A stretch of DNA of 64,000 nt, from the NCBI RefSeq assembly GCF_019655435.1, contig NZ_BPFH01000002.1, positions 310,001-374,000 on the forward strand, given 5' to 3'. Of the stretch, positions 42,377 to 51,487 are shown piece by piece (within the stretch, counting starts at the first letter, position 1; each line of letters begins with the position of its first letter). A program made the position numbers and the translations under genes. The DNA comes from Jannaschia pagri. Its GTDB lineage: Bacteria; Pseudomonadota; Alphaproteobacteria; Rhodobacterales; Rhodobacteraceae. The notes below the pieces were generated by a model that was given only the letters and a program-made list of their open reading frames with translations, was not told where the DNA came from and ran no database searches.

Positions 42377-43291
42377 ATGGGCCATATCGCCATCCTCATG
42401 GGTGTCCACAACGGTGCCGCCCACCTGCCCGCGCAACTGGCCTCGATCACGGGGCAAAACCATGACGCCTGGTCCCTGCATGTCAGCGACGATGGATCCG
42501 ACGACAACAGCCCGGAGATCCTGCGTCGCTTCGCCGAGGCCTATCCCAGCCGCGTCAGCCTGCGCGCAGGCCCCTGTCGCGGCGGAGCCATGAACTTCCT
42601 GACCCTGCTGCGAGACGCCGATTTGCCCAAGAACGCGGCTGTGGCTTGGTGCGATCAGGACGACGTCTGGCTGCCCGACCGGCTGGCCCGGGCGGCGGCG
42701 GCCTGCGAGGCGATGACGCCGGTGTTCTACGCCACGCGCTATCAATTGCTTTTGGCCGATGGGACCCGTGGCGCGGCCTCCGCAGCGTTGGCCAGACCGG
42801 TCACCTTTGGCAACACGCTGGTTCAGAACCCCCTGCCCGGCCACACGATGGTCGCCAATCACGCGGCCACGGCGATCCTGCGCCGCGCTGTCCCGGCGGC
42901 GCTAGAGGCCCAGGTCCCGCACCACGATTGGTGGACTGCGCAGATTATGCTCGGCGCGGGTGCGCAGGTTGTCTTCGAAGAACGACCCAGCGTGCTCTAC
43001 CGACAGCACAGTGAGAACCAAGTGGGCACACGCGCCGGTCTGCGGGCAAAGCTGGAGCGGCTCGCCATGATTGCGGATGGTCGGCTCTCGGACTGGCTGG
43101 ACCGAAACATCGCGGCTTTGCGCGGACAAACTGATCTGACGCCGGACAGCGCCGCTCTACTGGAAGCCTTCACCACCTGGCGCGAGACACCAGCTTGGCG
43201 CCGCCCCGCCCTCGCCCGCCTGGGCATTTGGCGCCAAGACCGGTTGGGCGGCCTGGCACTGGAAACCGCGGCGCGTCTGGGACGTGTGTAG
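42377..43291 (+). CDS. Glycosyltransferase family 2
   Basis: This 304-residue GT-A-fold transferase begins MGHIAILMGVHNGAAHLPAQL and has VSDDGSDD and a DQDDVW motif (Asp pair for metal and nucleotide sugar near residue 94). Acceptor and sugar cannot be told; similar proteins decorate surface polysaccharides. It starts 17 bp after rluB and no other polysaccharide genes are near. Confidence 0.88.
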   Translation: MGHIAILMGVHNGAAHLPAQLASITGQNHDAWSLHVSDDGSDDNSPEILRRFAEAYPSRVSLRAGPCRGGAMNFLTLLRDADLPKNAAVAWCDQDDVWLPDRLARAAAACEAMTPVFYATRYQLLLADGTRGAASAALARPVTFGNTLVQNPLPGHTMVANHAATAILRRAVPAALEAQVPHHDWWTAQIMLGAGAQVVFEERPSVLYRQHSENQVGTRAGLRAKLERLAMIADGRLSDWLDRNIAALRGQTDLTPDSAALLEAFTTWRETPAWRRPALARLGIWRQDRLGGLALETAARLGRV

Positions 43292-43297
43292 GACGCC

Positions 43298-43996
43298 CTA
43301 GCGCCCTTTGAGCCGATCCCCGGACCCATCAACGTCCATCAAATCGTCTTCGTCCCAATCCTCGTCGTCGTCGTCATCGTCCCAATCGTCGTCATCTTCG
43401 TCGTCATCCTCCAACGCATGGCGCTGGATCAGACCCGCTTGGCTGATGAAGAAGGCAAACATGGACCCGGGTAGAAAGAACGTCTCAAACGTCACCCAGA
43501 CCTCGGTCGATTGTGTGCGCCAAACCAGTTCGTTCGCCACGGCGGAGGCCACGAAGTACCAAGCCGTGCGGCGTGTCAGGATGGTCCAGCCCGCGTCGTC
43601 CATGGGCATCGCCTCTGACAGCACCATCGACAAGAGACTGCGCCCGCGCCACAGACCTACAAACAGAACACCGCCCAGCAACAGATTGATGATGGTCGGT
43701 TTGATCTTGAGGAACCGTTCGTCGTTCAACCACACGGTCAGCCCGCCGAACACGATCACCAACACAGCCGTCAGCACCTGCATAGGGCTGAGTTTCCCGG
43801 TCAGGCGCCACAGGATCCCGATGGATAGCAATAGAACGGGCACGAAAAGCGCTGTGACAGCGATGAAGCCGTCGTATTCCACACCGCCCACCACAAAGGT
43901 GTCATCCTTCACCCAAAGGTAGGCAGCAAAGAACCCCAGGACGGGCCCCAGCTCCAAGGCGGTTTTGACCCAAGGGGATATCGTCTTTTCGGCCAT
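43298..43996 (-). CDS. yciB: YciB-type inner-membrane protein with extreme acidic tail
   Basis: This 232-residue membrane protein of the YciB/IspZ (septation protein A) family has five to six helices within residues 10-190, then a tail with near-continuous Asp/Glu (DDEDDDDWDDDDDDEDWDED). The family normally ends soon after the last helix, at about 180 residues. GAGGAGA precedes the ATG. It follows the DMT transporter and ftsY on the same strand, a conserved order in roseobacters. Confidence 0.9.
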   Translation of the reverse strand: MAEKTISPWVKTALELGPVLGFFAAYLWVKDDTFVVGGVEYDGFIAVTALFVPVLLLSIGILWRLTGKLSPMQVLTAVLVIVFGGLTVWLNDERFLKIKPTIINLLLGGVLFVGLWRGRSLLSMVLSEAMPMDDAGWTILTRRTAWYFVASAVANELVWRTQSTEVWVTFETFFLPGSMFAFFISQAGLIQRHALEDDDEDDDDWDDDDDDEDWDEDDLMDVDGSGDRLKGR

Positions 43997-44030
43997 GGCG
44001 TGTCTCCTCGCTCGGTCGCAGGTAACAACC

Positions 44031-44921
44031 TCAGCCGCCCATTTCCACCACCACCGCGCCCAAAGCGATAAGCGACATCAGGGCAATGCGACGGGGACCA
44101 ACCGTTTCCTTGAGCCAGACCCAACCGATCAACGCGGCAAAAACCGTCGAGGTCTCCCGCAAGATCGCGGCCTCCCCGACGCTGTCGAGCCGTGTGGCCA
44201 ACATGACCGAGCCAAACGACCCGAACGCAATGATCGCACCGACCAGCCCCAGCCGGATCATATCGGCATCGGGCGCCCGCAGTTTGCCCCGGGCCAGTGC
44301 GATCACGGGAAAATCGAAAGCCGTCAGAAAAAAGAACCACGCCAGGAAGGTGAACGGGTTCTCCACCGCGCGGATGCCCCAAGCGTCCCAAGTGGTGTAG
44401 ACGGCAACCGACAGCCCCGCGACCACCGCCCAGCCAAGGGCCGAGGCGAGCCTATCGCGCGCGACGGTAATCTTAGCCATATTGTAGGCCGACAGTCCAA
44501 ACAGACCCGCCAGTAACAGACCGACCCCGGCCCATTGGACTACGGTAAATCGCTCTCCAAAGATCAGGCCCGCGCCAATGACCGTGAACAGGGGCCCTGT
44601 GCCGCGCACGACCGGGTAGACGACGGTGTAAGCTCCCCGCTCATAGGTCAGCCCCATCAACACCTTGTAGATGAAATGGATCACGACCATCCCGGCAAAG
44701 ACCCACCACAGGTCAAGCGGTGGCCAAGGCACCATCAGCAACGCTATGGGAGCCGACAAGACAAGCAACCCGCAGTCAATGATCGTCCGCGACGTCCAGG
44801 GATCGTAGCGCCCCTTCTGGAGCGCCCCGAACAAAGCATGCAAAAAGGCCGCCGACAGGGCGAGCAACAGGGCAACCGTGTGCCCCGTTTCGGTCCCCTC
44901 GATGGCGGAAACCCAGGTCAC
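44031..44921 (-). CDS. DMT-family (EamA) transporter
   Basis: This 296-residue protein has ten hydrophobic helices in two EamA repeats (about 15-140 and 155-295). Substrates of such exporters are usually small metabolites. Its ATG overlaps the TGA of the upstream gene (ATGA), so the two are translationally coupled. It lies in the ftsY to yciB run. Confidence 0.87.
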   Translation of the reverse strand: MTWVSAIEGTETGHTVALLLALSAAFLHALFGALQKGRYDPWTSRTIIDCGLLVLSAPIALLMVPWPPLDLWWVFAGMVVIHFIYKVLMGLTYERGAYTVVYPVVRGTGPLFTVIGAGLIFGERFTVVQWAGVGLLLAGLFGLSAYNMAKITVARDRLASALGWAVVAGLSVAVYTTWDAWGIRAVENPFTFLAWFFFLTAFDFPVIALARGKLRAPDADMIRLGLVGAIIAFGSFGSVMLATRLDSVGEAAILRETSTVFAALIGWVWLKETVGPRRIALMSLIALGAVVVEMGG

Positions 44922-45349
44922 GAGAGCAATCGGTCCACCGGATCCGTCGCCGCAAGGGTTGAGGCCAGCACAGGCGCATGGGCCGCGCCCACGAAGATCA
45001 GCGCCTCCGACCCAGCCGCGAACTCCCGAACCAGTTGTCGGACCATCCGTTCCTCCAGGCCGGTTTCGCGGTACTCGGCGCGCACGGCCAAGGCATCAAT
45101 CGCGGCTACAGGCACATCCTTCATGCCCCGCGGCAATAAGCGGGGCCGCAGGGTATCGTCGGTCAGCACAACAAGGGCCGCCTGTCCCACAAGCAGATCC
45201 CGGTCCCGCGCCCAAAGGGCCGAATGCCCGGAAAACCCCGCCGGACAATCGTCGCGGGGCAAAACACCGGCAGCCTGGAGAAACGCGTCCCGCTCAGCGT
45301 TGGCCAAGGGAAACAAATCGGGTCCCAAAACAACCCGGCTCCCGCTCAT
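44918..45349 (-). CDS. Conserved hypothetical protein, GNAT-like
   Basis: A 143-residue protein. The segment AAIDALAVRAEYRETGLEERMV resembles motif A of GNAT acetyltransferases, but the usual Gln/Arg-X-X-Gly-X-Gly is incomplete, so activity is uncertain. The ATG at 45349 (MSGSRVVLGPD) with AAAGGGTGG upstream is preferred to one at 45451. It lies between ftsY and the DMT gene and overlaps the latter by four bases. Confidence 0.6.
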   Translation of the reverse strand: MSGSRVVLGPDLFPLANAERDAFLQAAGVLPRDDCPAGFSGHSALWARDRDLLVGQAALVVLTDDTLRPRLLPRGMKDVPVAAIDALAVRAEYRETGLEERMVRQLVREFAAGSEALIFVGAAHAPVLASTLAATDPVDRLLS

Positions 45350-45469
45350 ACGCTGACCACCCTTTGGCCCCCGATGGTGCTGCGCCCGCCAAGCCCCATC
45401 ACGGGTCCCAAAATACTCATGGTGCCACGCCGACGCGCAAGGAACGGTCAAGGTCCGGAACCGACCAGA

Positions 45470-46702
45470 TCACGTCCCAGCCCCCACCAGAGCGGCGGCA
45501 AATTCTTCGGGATCAAACGCGTCCAGATCGTCGATTTGCTCGCCAACCCCAATGGCATGGATCGGCAGGCCGAACCGGTCGGCCAGGGCGACCAGAACAC
45601 CGCCCTTGGCGGTGCCGTCGAGTTTCGTCATGACCAGACCAGAGACATCGGCCAGCTTTTGAAAGGTCTCAACTTGGCTCAGGGCGTTTTGCCCGGTCGT
45701 TGCGTCGAGCACCAAGAGCGTGTTGTGGGGCGCGCTCGGGTCCTTTTTGCGGATGACGCGGACGATCTTGGCCAGTTCTTCCATGAGGTCCGCGCGGTTC
45801 TGGAGGCGCCCTGCCGTGTCGATCAACAAAAGGTCTGCGCCGTCCTGCTCCGCCTTGGAGATCGCATCAAAGGCCAGGCTGGCCGGGTCTGTGCCTTCGG
45901 GCGCGGTCATGACCGGCACGCCGGCCCGCTCCCCCCAGACCTGCAATTGCTCCACGGCCGCCGCACGAAACGTATCCCCGGCGGCGATGACCACCGATTT
46001 ACCGGCAGCGCGGAACTGACTGGCCAGCTTACCGATCGTCGTGGTCTTCCCGGACCCGTTCACACCCACGACCAGAACCACCTGGGGCCGCTTGGGCATC
46101 AAAGGCATTGGCCGGGCCACGGGCTCCATGATGCGGGCGACCTCAGACGCCAGAAGCTCCTTGATATCCGGCACAGATAGACGGCGGCCCATGCGCCCCT
46201 CGGCCAAGTTGGCGGTGACGCGCAGCGCCGTCTCCACCCCCATGTCGGAGGCAATGAGCAATTCCTCCAACTGCTCCAGCATCTCATCGTCCAGAACCCG
46301 GCGCGGCGCGGCGGGGGCAGCCGCGGAACGGCCCATCAACCGCCCGAGCAGCCCTGGCTTTGCCGGGGCCTCCCGGTTTGTCGTCTTCTCGGGCGGGGTG
46401 GGGTCCGACGGCGTCGGCGGGACCGGCGGAGCGGTGGGGGCAGGGGCCTGCGGTGGCGTGGCGGCGGGCGGTGGCACCGGGACTGGCGGCGGCGCTGGCA
46501 CCTCTGTCTGGACGGCGGCCGGTTCCTGGGGCGCGGGGCGCGCGGTGTCTGTGGGCGCAGGGGACGGCTGCGGCGCGGGCGCCGGGACGTCTTCGCCCTG
46601 CGGCGACACATCGGCGCCGTCCTCGACAATGGCATCGAGGCCCTGTTCCAACTTGGAGGATGACCGCGTCAGGCGATCCTTGAGCTTTTTGAAGAACGAC
46701 AT
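45470..46702 (-). CDS. ftsY: Signal recognition particle receptor FtsY
   Basis: This 410-residue SRP GTPase docks ribosome-SRP complexes at the inner membrane. An N-terminal basic helix (MSFFKKLKDRLTR) is followed by an acidic and Pro/Ala-rich linker to about residue 130, then the N domain (140-195) and the G domain with GVNGSGKT at 213-220 and the DTAGR motif. The ATG at 46702 is chosen because MSFFKKLK is the family start. Length fits alphaproteobacterial FtsY. Confidence 0.97.
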   Translation of the reverse strand: MSFFKKLKDRLTRSSSKLEQGLDAIVEDGADVSPQGEDVPAPAPQPSPAPTDTARPAPQEPAAVQTEVPAPPPVPVPPPAATPPQAPAPTAPPVPPTPSDPTPPEKTTNREAPAKPGLLGRLMGRSAAAPAAPRRVLDDEMLEQLEELLIASDMGVETALRVTANLAEGRMGRRLSVPDIKELLASEVARIMEPVARPMPLMPKRPQVVLVVGVNGSGKTTTIGKLASQFRAAGKSVVIAAGDTFRAAAVEQLQVWGERAGVPVMTAPEGTDPASLAFDAISKAEQDGADLLLIDTAGRLQNRADLMEELAKIVRVIRKKDPSAPHNTLLVLDATTGQNALSQVETFQKLADVSGLVMTKLDGTAKGGVLVALADRFGLPIHAIGVGEQIDDLDAFDPEEFAAALVGAGT

Positions 46703-46893
46703 CGCGCACCCCCTTTGCCTCCACCTAATACGGCAGGGGCCGGGGCGAAAGACCGCTGGCGATTGTCGCCAGACGCCCCGGTGGCGCCCCAAACCCCCAA
46801 GTGTCACTGCCCCATGGAAAACAGCCCAGTGGAAACGAGCCGTTGCCGCGCCCATGCCTTGACAGGGTGCAGCCCAAAGCCGACCGTCCTGGA

Positions 46894-47781
46894 ATGGTGC
46901 GTCTTCTCCTTATTTTGTGTGTGTTCGCGTTGCCTTTGCGCGCCGATCCCCCGCCGCAGATTTCGTGTTCCGACGGCGTGGACGCGCCGCGCCATTGCAT
47001 TCGGGCGGCGCATTTTGCCGAAGACGTCTGCACCCAGATCGACGCCGAGGCCCGCCAACACGGCTTGCCCCCGGCGTTCTTTGCCCGTCTGCTCTGGCAG
47101 GAAAGCCGGTTTGACCCCAACGCGGTCAGTCCTGCGAACGCGAAGGGCATCGCGCAATTCATCGACAGCACGGCGCGGTTGCGCAAGCTGAGCGACCCGT
47201 TCAACCCAGCCGAAGCCATCGCGCGGTCTGCTGAATACCTTGGGGAAATGACGCGGCGCTACGGCTCGCTCGGGATGGCCGCCATCGGCTATAACGGCGG
47301 TGAGCGGCGGGCTGAAGGCTGGCAAGCCAGAACCGGGGGACTTGCGCGAGAGACGATCGACTATGTGCGCATCATTACGGGCCACACCGCCGAGACCTGG
47401 CGGGACGCGCCCCCGGAGGATGCCGATTTCGCCCTGGACGGCGAGACACCGTTCCTGACGGCATGTGTTGCCATGGCCGCGAAACGGCGGGTGACGCCCC
47501 TGCGCCCATCGCAGCCACCGCCGCCACGGTTTTCGCCCTGGGGTGTTCAGGTTGCCTATGGATTGAATGCAACCGCGGCGCGCGCAGCCTACGACCGGCT
47601 GAGCCGCGCCTGCCGCCGGGCCGCGCCTGCCACACGGTTGGAGCTTGTCCCCCAAGCCCGACGGGGCACGCGCACCTCAATCCTCGCGGTACGGATCGGC
47701 GCGGACAGTCGGCGCGAGGCCATGCGGCTGTGCGGGGCAATCTCGGACGCGGGGTGTAGCTGCCGGGCCTATCGCAACTGA
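46894..47781 (+). CDS. Lytic transglycosylase, SLT domain, with signal peptide
   Basis: This 295-residue periplasmic enzyme cleaves peptidoglycan glycan strands. It has a Sec signal (MVRLLLILCVFALPLRA) and the SLT fold: WQESRFDPNAVS with catalytic Glu70, then AKGIAQFIDSTA and AAIGYNGGERR. A Cys-containing C-terminal extension may be a binding domain. No ribosome site is strong; the ATG at 46894 gives the signal peptide. Confidence 0.87.
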   Translation: MVRLLLILCVFALPLRADPPPQISCSDGVDAPRHCIRAAHFAEDVCTQIDAEARQHGLPPAFFARLLWQESRFDPNAVSPANAKGIAQFIDSTARLRKLSDPFNPAEAIARSAEYLGEMTRRYGSLGMAAIGYNGGERRAEGWQARTGGLARETIDYVRIITGHTAETWRDAPPEDADFALDGETPFLTACVAMAAKRRVTPLRPSQPPPPRFSPWGVQVAYGLNATAARAAYDRLSRACRRAAPATRLELVPQARRGTRTSILAVRIGADSRREAMRLCGAISDAGCSCRAYRN

Positions 47782-47904
47782 AACCGTCGTGACGGGGTGC
47801 GACGAATGGGCCTTCGGCCCCTGCGGCACCCTGTCTGCCATGGTTTTGCCTGATGCTGTGGTTAGATGCTCCAAGTCCGCTCAACCGCATCACGGGAGCC
47901 TGCG

Positions 47905-48975
47905 ATGCCGCCGATCTTCGCCTATCTGGCCGCCTTGGGCCTGTCGATCCTGCTTCTGCTGGCGGGCGCCGTCTGGGGCGGTGTCTGGGACCTGGCCAGC
48001 TTCATCTGGATGGCCATCGTGGTGGCGTGCCTCGATCATATCCTCCCCGCGGGCGAGCGCGCCCCAACCGAGCGTCAGGCCCGCCACCTCACCGTTGGCC
48101 TGGCAGTCGTGCATTTTCCGCTGCTCGCGGTCGCCGTTTGGGCACTGGCCCAAGGGGGGCCGTGGCTGAACTGGCTGGCGTATTTCGCGGCGTCGGGGCT
48201 GTTCTTTGGCCAGATCATGAACTCAAACGCCCATGAGTTGATCCACGCCTCCGGCAAAACGCGCAGAGCCCTGGGGCGGTGGACGTACATCACCCTGCTG
48301 TTCGGTCATCAGACCACGGCGCATCCTGGTCTGCATCACCGCCTTGTGGCCACGCCAGAGGACCCGAATACCGCCCGTTACAACGAAAGCTGGTGGCGGT
48401 TCTGTTTTCGCGCGTGGCACTTCTCCTTTTGGAAAGGGCTCGCCCTGGAGAAGTCCAGGCAACGACAGCGGGGGCGCTCGGCCTATGATCGGCGAAACCC
48501 CTATTGGGCCTATGTGGGCGGCGGGCTGTGGTGCCTGTTCCTGGCCTGGGCCCTGCTCGATTGGAGCGGTGTGGGCGCTTATGTCGCCCTCTGCCTGCTG
48601 GCCCAAAGCCAATTGCTGGTGACCGATTATGTGCTCCACTACGGGATGCGCCGCGCGCGACAGGGCGACCGGTGGGAGCCGGTGGGACCGCAGCATTCCT
48701 GGAACGCTCCCCACGTCGTCACCAATCTGCTGACCCTGCACGCGCCCCGCCATTCCGACCATCACGCCCATCCGTCCCGGGGCTTTGAGGCTTTGCGCAT
48801 CGAGGACGGGCAGCCGCAATTGCCCTACTCCTTACCGGTTATGGTCACCTTTGCGCTTTGGCCCTGGTGGTGGCGGCGGATGATGAACCCTCGGGTGGAT
48901 GCCCTGGGCCAAGGGGTAGACAGGACGCCGCGCCCCGGCGAGGGTGAAAGCGAAGGAGATCTGACATGCGCCTGA
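47905..48975 (+). CDS. alkB: Alkane 1-monooxygenase (AlkB)
   Basis: This 356-residue integral membrane di-iron enzyme hydroxylates medium-chain alkanes at the terminal carbon. The three His boxes are present: HELIH at 110-114, HPGLHH at 140-145 and HSDHH at 283-287, with a further DYVLHYGM at 241-248 as in AlkB. Six hydrophobic helices are visible. The ATG at 47905 with GGGAG upstream is chosen. No rubredoxin or AlkR regulator gene is adjacent. The next gene overlaps it by ten bases. Confidence 0.93.
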   Translation: MPPIFAYLAALGLSILLLLAGAVWGGVWDLASFIWMAIVVACLDHILPAGERAPTERQARHLTVGLAVVHFPLLAVAVWALAQGGPWLNWLAYFAASGLFFGQIMNSNAHELIHASGKTRRALGRWTYITLLFGHQTTAHPGLHHRLVATPEDPNTARYNESWWRFCFRAWHFSFWKGLALEKSRQRQRGRSAYDRRNPYWAYVGGGLWCLFLAWALLDWSGVGAYVALCLLAQSQLLVTDYVLHYGMRRARQGDRWEPVGPQHSWNAPHVVTNLLTLHAPRHSDHHAHPSRGFEALRIEDGQPQLPYSLPVMVTFALWPWWWRRMMNPRVDALGQGVDRTPRPGEGESEGDLTCA

Positions 48976-49373
48976 CAGCCCTCGCCACCGCAGCCCTCAT
49001 GGCCTGGCCCCTGACCGCCGCGGCCGAGCGGGTGGTCACCCCCCAGGAGTTCGAGCAGATGGTCCACGGCAAGACCTTCTACTTCGACCGCTACGGAGAA
49101 CCCTTTGGGTCCGAACAATACTTTACCGACAAGCGCGTCATTTGGGCCTTTGAAGGCGGTCAGTGCCAACGCGGCATTTGGTTTGCCAATGCCGAAGGAA
49201 ACATCTGCTTCGTCTACGATAGCGACCCGGCGCCCCAGTGCTGGCACTTTATCGAAATGCCGGGCGGAGGCTTCCACGCCCGTGTTGTCGGGGATCCCCC
49301 GTCCGAAGATCTGGTGACCTCCGACGTCGATGCGGAGCCGATCGATTGCCCCCTGCCGGACCTCGGGGTCTGA
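48966..49373 (+). CDS. Secreted cysteine-rich protein, paralogue A
   Basis: A 135-residue protein with a Sec signal (MRLTALATAALMAWPLTAAA, cut before ERVVT). The mature part has four Cys in the pattern C-X13-C-X10-CW, then a later C, and a conserved G-X-E-X-YF segment ahead of them. The protein at 55846-56247 shares this layout. GGAGAT precedes the ATG, and the start lies inside the end of alkB. Function is unknown. Confidence 0.72.
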   Translation: MRLTALATAALMAWPLTAAAERVVTPQEFEQMVHGKTFYFDRYGEPFGSEQYFTDKRVIWAFEGGQCQRGIWFANAEGNICFVYDSDPAPQCWHFIEMPGGGFHARVVGDPPSEDLVTSDVDAEPIDCPLPDLGV

Positions 49374-49702
49374 AGGTCGCCGCATGCGTTGCTGAGCGGG
49401 CGGATCCCGCGTGAAGCGGGGTCACTCGGGCAGGTACAGCGCAACCGGATGCATCGTTTGAAGCCCTTTCACCTACGACGGATCACTTGGAACGGTCACG
49501 CGTTGTGTCTCGACTTGATCCACATATGAGCGGCCCAACGTCCATCTTGCACATAAGGTGATCCCCCACATGCCCTGCGCCACCGATGGCTAGATTGGGT
49601 TCCCCAACTACCTCGCGCCTTTCATGCCACGACATCCAGCCAACAGCTGACCCTTGGAGGCGCCTCTCTTCTCCCCAGAGTGACCACGCGCAATCGCTGT
49701 CC
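49374..49702. other. 330-bp convergent gap
   Basis: No gene is supported. A short CCCGC/GCGGG hairpin lies at 49406-49420. Otherwise nothing recognisable. Confidence 0.4.
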
Positions 49703-51328
49703 TCAAAACAGCTGCCCCTGATCATCGTCCTTGGCCCCTGCCACGCGCTTACGGCTCGGAGCCGTCCCACCGGCGGTCACCGCATCGACCCGACCGTCCC
49801 CCGCGAATTGCAGCGAAACCTGGCGGGCCGCCCGCGCCGCTGCGGGATCGGTCACAACGCGATCTCCGGCCCAGACAACGGCAAAGCCGCGCTCCAAGGT
49901 GCGTTCGTACCCCAGGGACTCGCGCAACCGATCCAGCGCGGTCAGCCGCGCGGTCAAAGCCGATTGGCGCGTCGTGGCGACCACCGACAGCCGTCGCAGG
50001 ATCGCCTCCAACCTGTCCCCATCGCGGAGGGCGCGCCGGGAAAGGGCCTCGGGCGTAAGGCGTCTGACCAGGCGGTCCAAATCCCGTCGGGGCTGGGGAA
50101 AGCCCCGCGCCGCAAGCCGGTCGAAGGCCCCGGCTGTCGCTGAAACCCGCGCGGCGTCTCGGCGCCTCTGGGCCTGCAGCGCCAAGTCCAGCCGCCCCGA
50201 AAGCAGAGACAGCCGTTGCCGCGCCGCGCCCAGACGCTCCCCCAAGGTCAAACCCCGATCAAGCTGTGCGATCTCTGCCCGCGCCCGCGCAACCCGCGCC
50301 GTCAGAGCAAGTGGTAGACGACCGGCCAAGGCCTCGACACGTGTGCGGGGGCGCTGCACCAGGACCTCGGGCCGGGGCAGACCCCGCGAGAGATCCGCCA
50401 AGCGTTGCCGCCGCGCGCGGACCAGGGCGTCTGCGGCGCGGGTTTGGCGCTGTCCCAGGGCGCGAACGGTCGCGATCAACTCAGACCGGACCGGCACCGC
50501 GCGCTCGGCGGCGGCAGTGGGCGTCGGCGCCCGGTGATCGGACGCGAAATCGATCAAGGTGGTATCTGTCTCGTGCCCAACGGCTGAGATCAACGGGATG
50601 CGACTATCTGCGGTGGCCCGTACGACGGCCTCCTCGTTGAAGCCCCAAAGATCCTCGATGGACCCACCACCGCGCGCAACGATAAGCAGATCGGGTCTGG
50701 GGATCGGCCCATTCGGCGGCAAGGCATTGAACCCCCGGATCGCATTGGCAACTTCGGGCGCACAGGCCCGCCCCTGCACGGCCACGGGCCAGATCAGGAC
50801 ATTTCGCGGGAACCGGTCGGACAAGCGGTGTAGAATATCGCGGATGACAGCCCCTTGGGGCGAGGTGACCACGCCGATGACGTTCGGCAAGAACGGAAGA
50901 GGCACTTTGCGCGAGGCCTCAAACAGACCCTCAGCGGCCAGTTGGGTGCGGCGCTTCTCCAGCATCGCCATCAAGGCACCGGCGCCAGCAACCTCCATGG
51001 CGTCCACGTTCAAATTGTACTTGGATTGCGCACCAAAGCCGGACAGGCGCCCCGTGACGATAACCTCCATCCCTTCCTCGGGCTGCACCGAGAGGCTGCT
51101 GATCTGACCCTTCCAGGTGGTGCAGGCCAAAACGTTCCGGTCATCCTTCACGTCGTAATACAGATGCCCTGACCGGGCTCGAAAGATGCGCCCGACCTCG
51201 CCACGCACGCGGATCCGGCCAAAGGTGCCTTCCAACGTGCGTTTCACCGCGCCCGAAATCTCGGACACTGTGTATTCCGCCTCGTTGCGTCCGCGCGGGG
51301 CGGGACCGTCGTCGATCAAATCATCCAT
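49703..51328 (-). CDS. xseA: Exodeoxyribonuclease VII large subunit
   Basis: This 541-residue nuclease subunit degrades single-stranded DNA with XseB. An OB-fold N-terminus (YTVSEISGAVKRTLEGTFG, GEVGRIFRARSGHLYYDVKDD) precedes the catalytic region with RGGGSIEDLWGFNEE and ISAVGHETDTTLIDFASD, and a long Arg-rich coiled coil follows from about 260. It is longer than E. coli XseA because of extra C-terminal residues. xseB is not next to it. Confidence 0.95.
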   Translation of the reverse strand: MDDLIDDGPAPRGRNEAEYTVSEISGAVKRTLEGTFGRIRVRGEVGRIFRARSGHLYYDVKDDRNVLACTTWKGQISSLSVQPEEGMEVIVTGRLSGFGAQSKYNLNVDAMEVAGAGALMAMLEKRRTQLAAEGLFEASRKVPLPFLPNVIGVVTSPQGAVIRDILHRLSDRFPRNVLIWPVAVQGRACAPEVANAIRGFNALPPNGPIPRPDLLIVARGGGSIEDLWGFNEEAVVRATADSRIPLISAVGHETDTTLIDFASDHRAPTPTAAAERAVPVRSELIATVRALGQRQTRAADALVRARRQRLADLSRGLPRPEVLVQRPRTRVEALAGRLPLALTARVARARAEIAQLDRGLTLGERLGAARQRLSLLSGRLDLALQAQRRRDAARVSATAGAFDRLAARGFPQPRRDLDRLVRRLTPEALSRRALRDGDRLEAILRRLSVVATTRQSALTARLTALDRLRESLGYERTLERGFAVVWAGDRVVTDPAAARAARQVSLQFAGDGRVDAVTAGGTAPSRKRVAGAKDDDQGQLF

Positions 51329-51380
51329 GGTGAGATCCTATCTACGGACGGCGGTGGCGAAAACCACCCTGCGATCCCAT

Positions 51381-51403
51381 CCGAAGGGTTGACCCCCCTT
51401 CGG
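51381..51403. promoter_or_regulatory. Hairpin in the xseA divergent region
   Basis: CCGAAGGG and CCCTTCGG with a 7-base loop, no T-run. It lies between xseA and the divergent P-loop gene. Role uncertain. Confidence 0.3.
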
Positions 51404-51487
51404 GGTGAACCGTGTCAAAACGCGCCGACGGACCTGCGCCTGCGCATCAGCCCTGGGCCACGCACGCCGACCGCGCTAGTCAGCGCC

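Noticed and set aside
43320-43410. Low-complexity TCGTCGTC tract as a possible tandem repeat or CRISPR-like array
   Set aside because: It is the coding sequence of the acidic Asp-rich tail of YciB read from the other strand.
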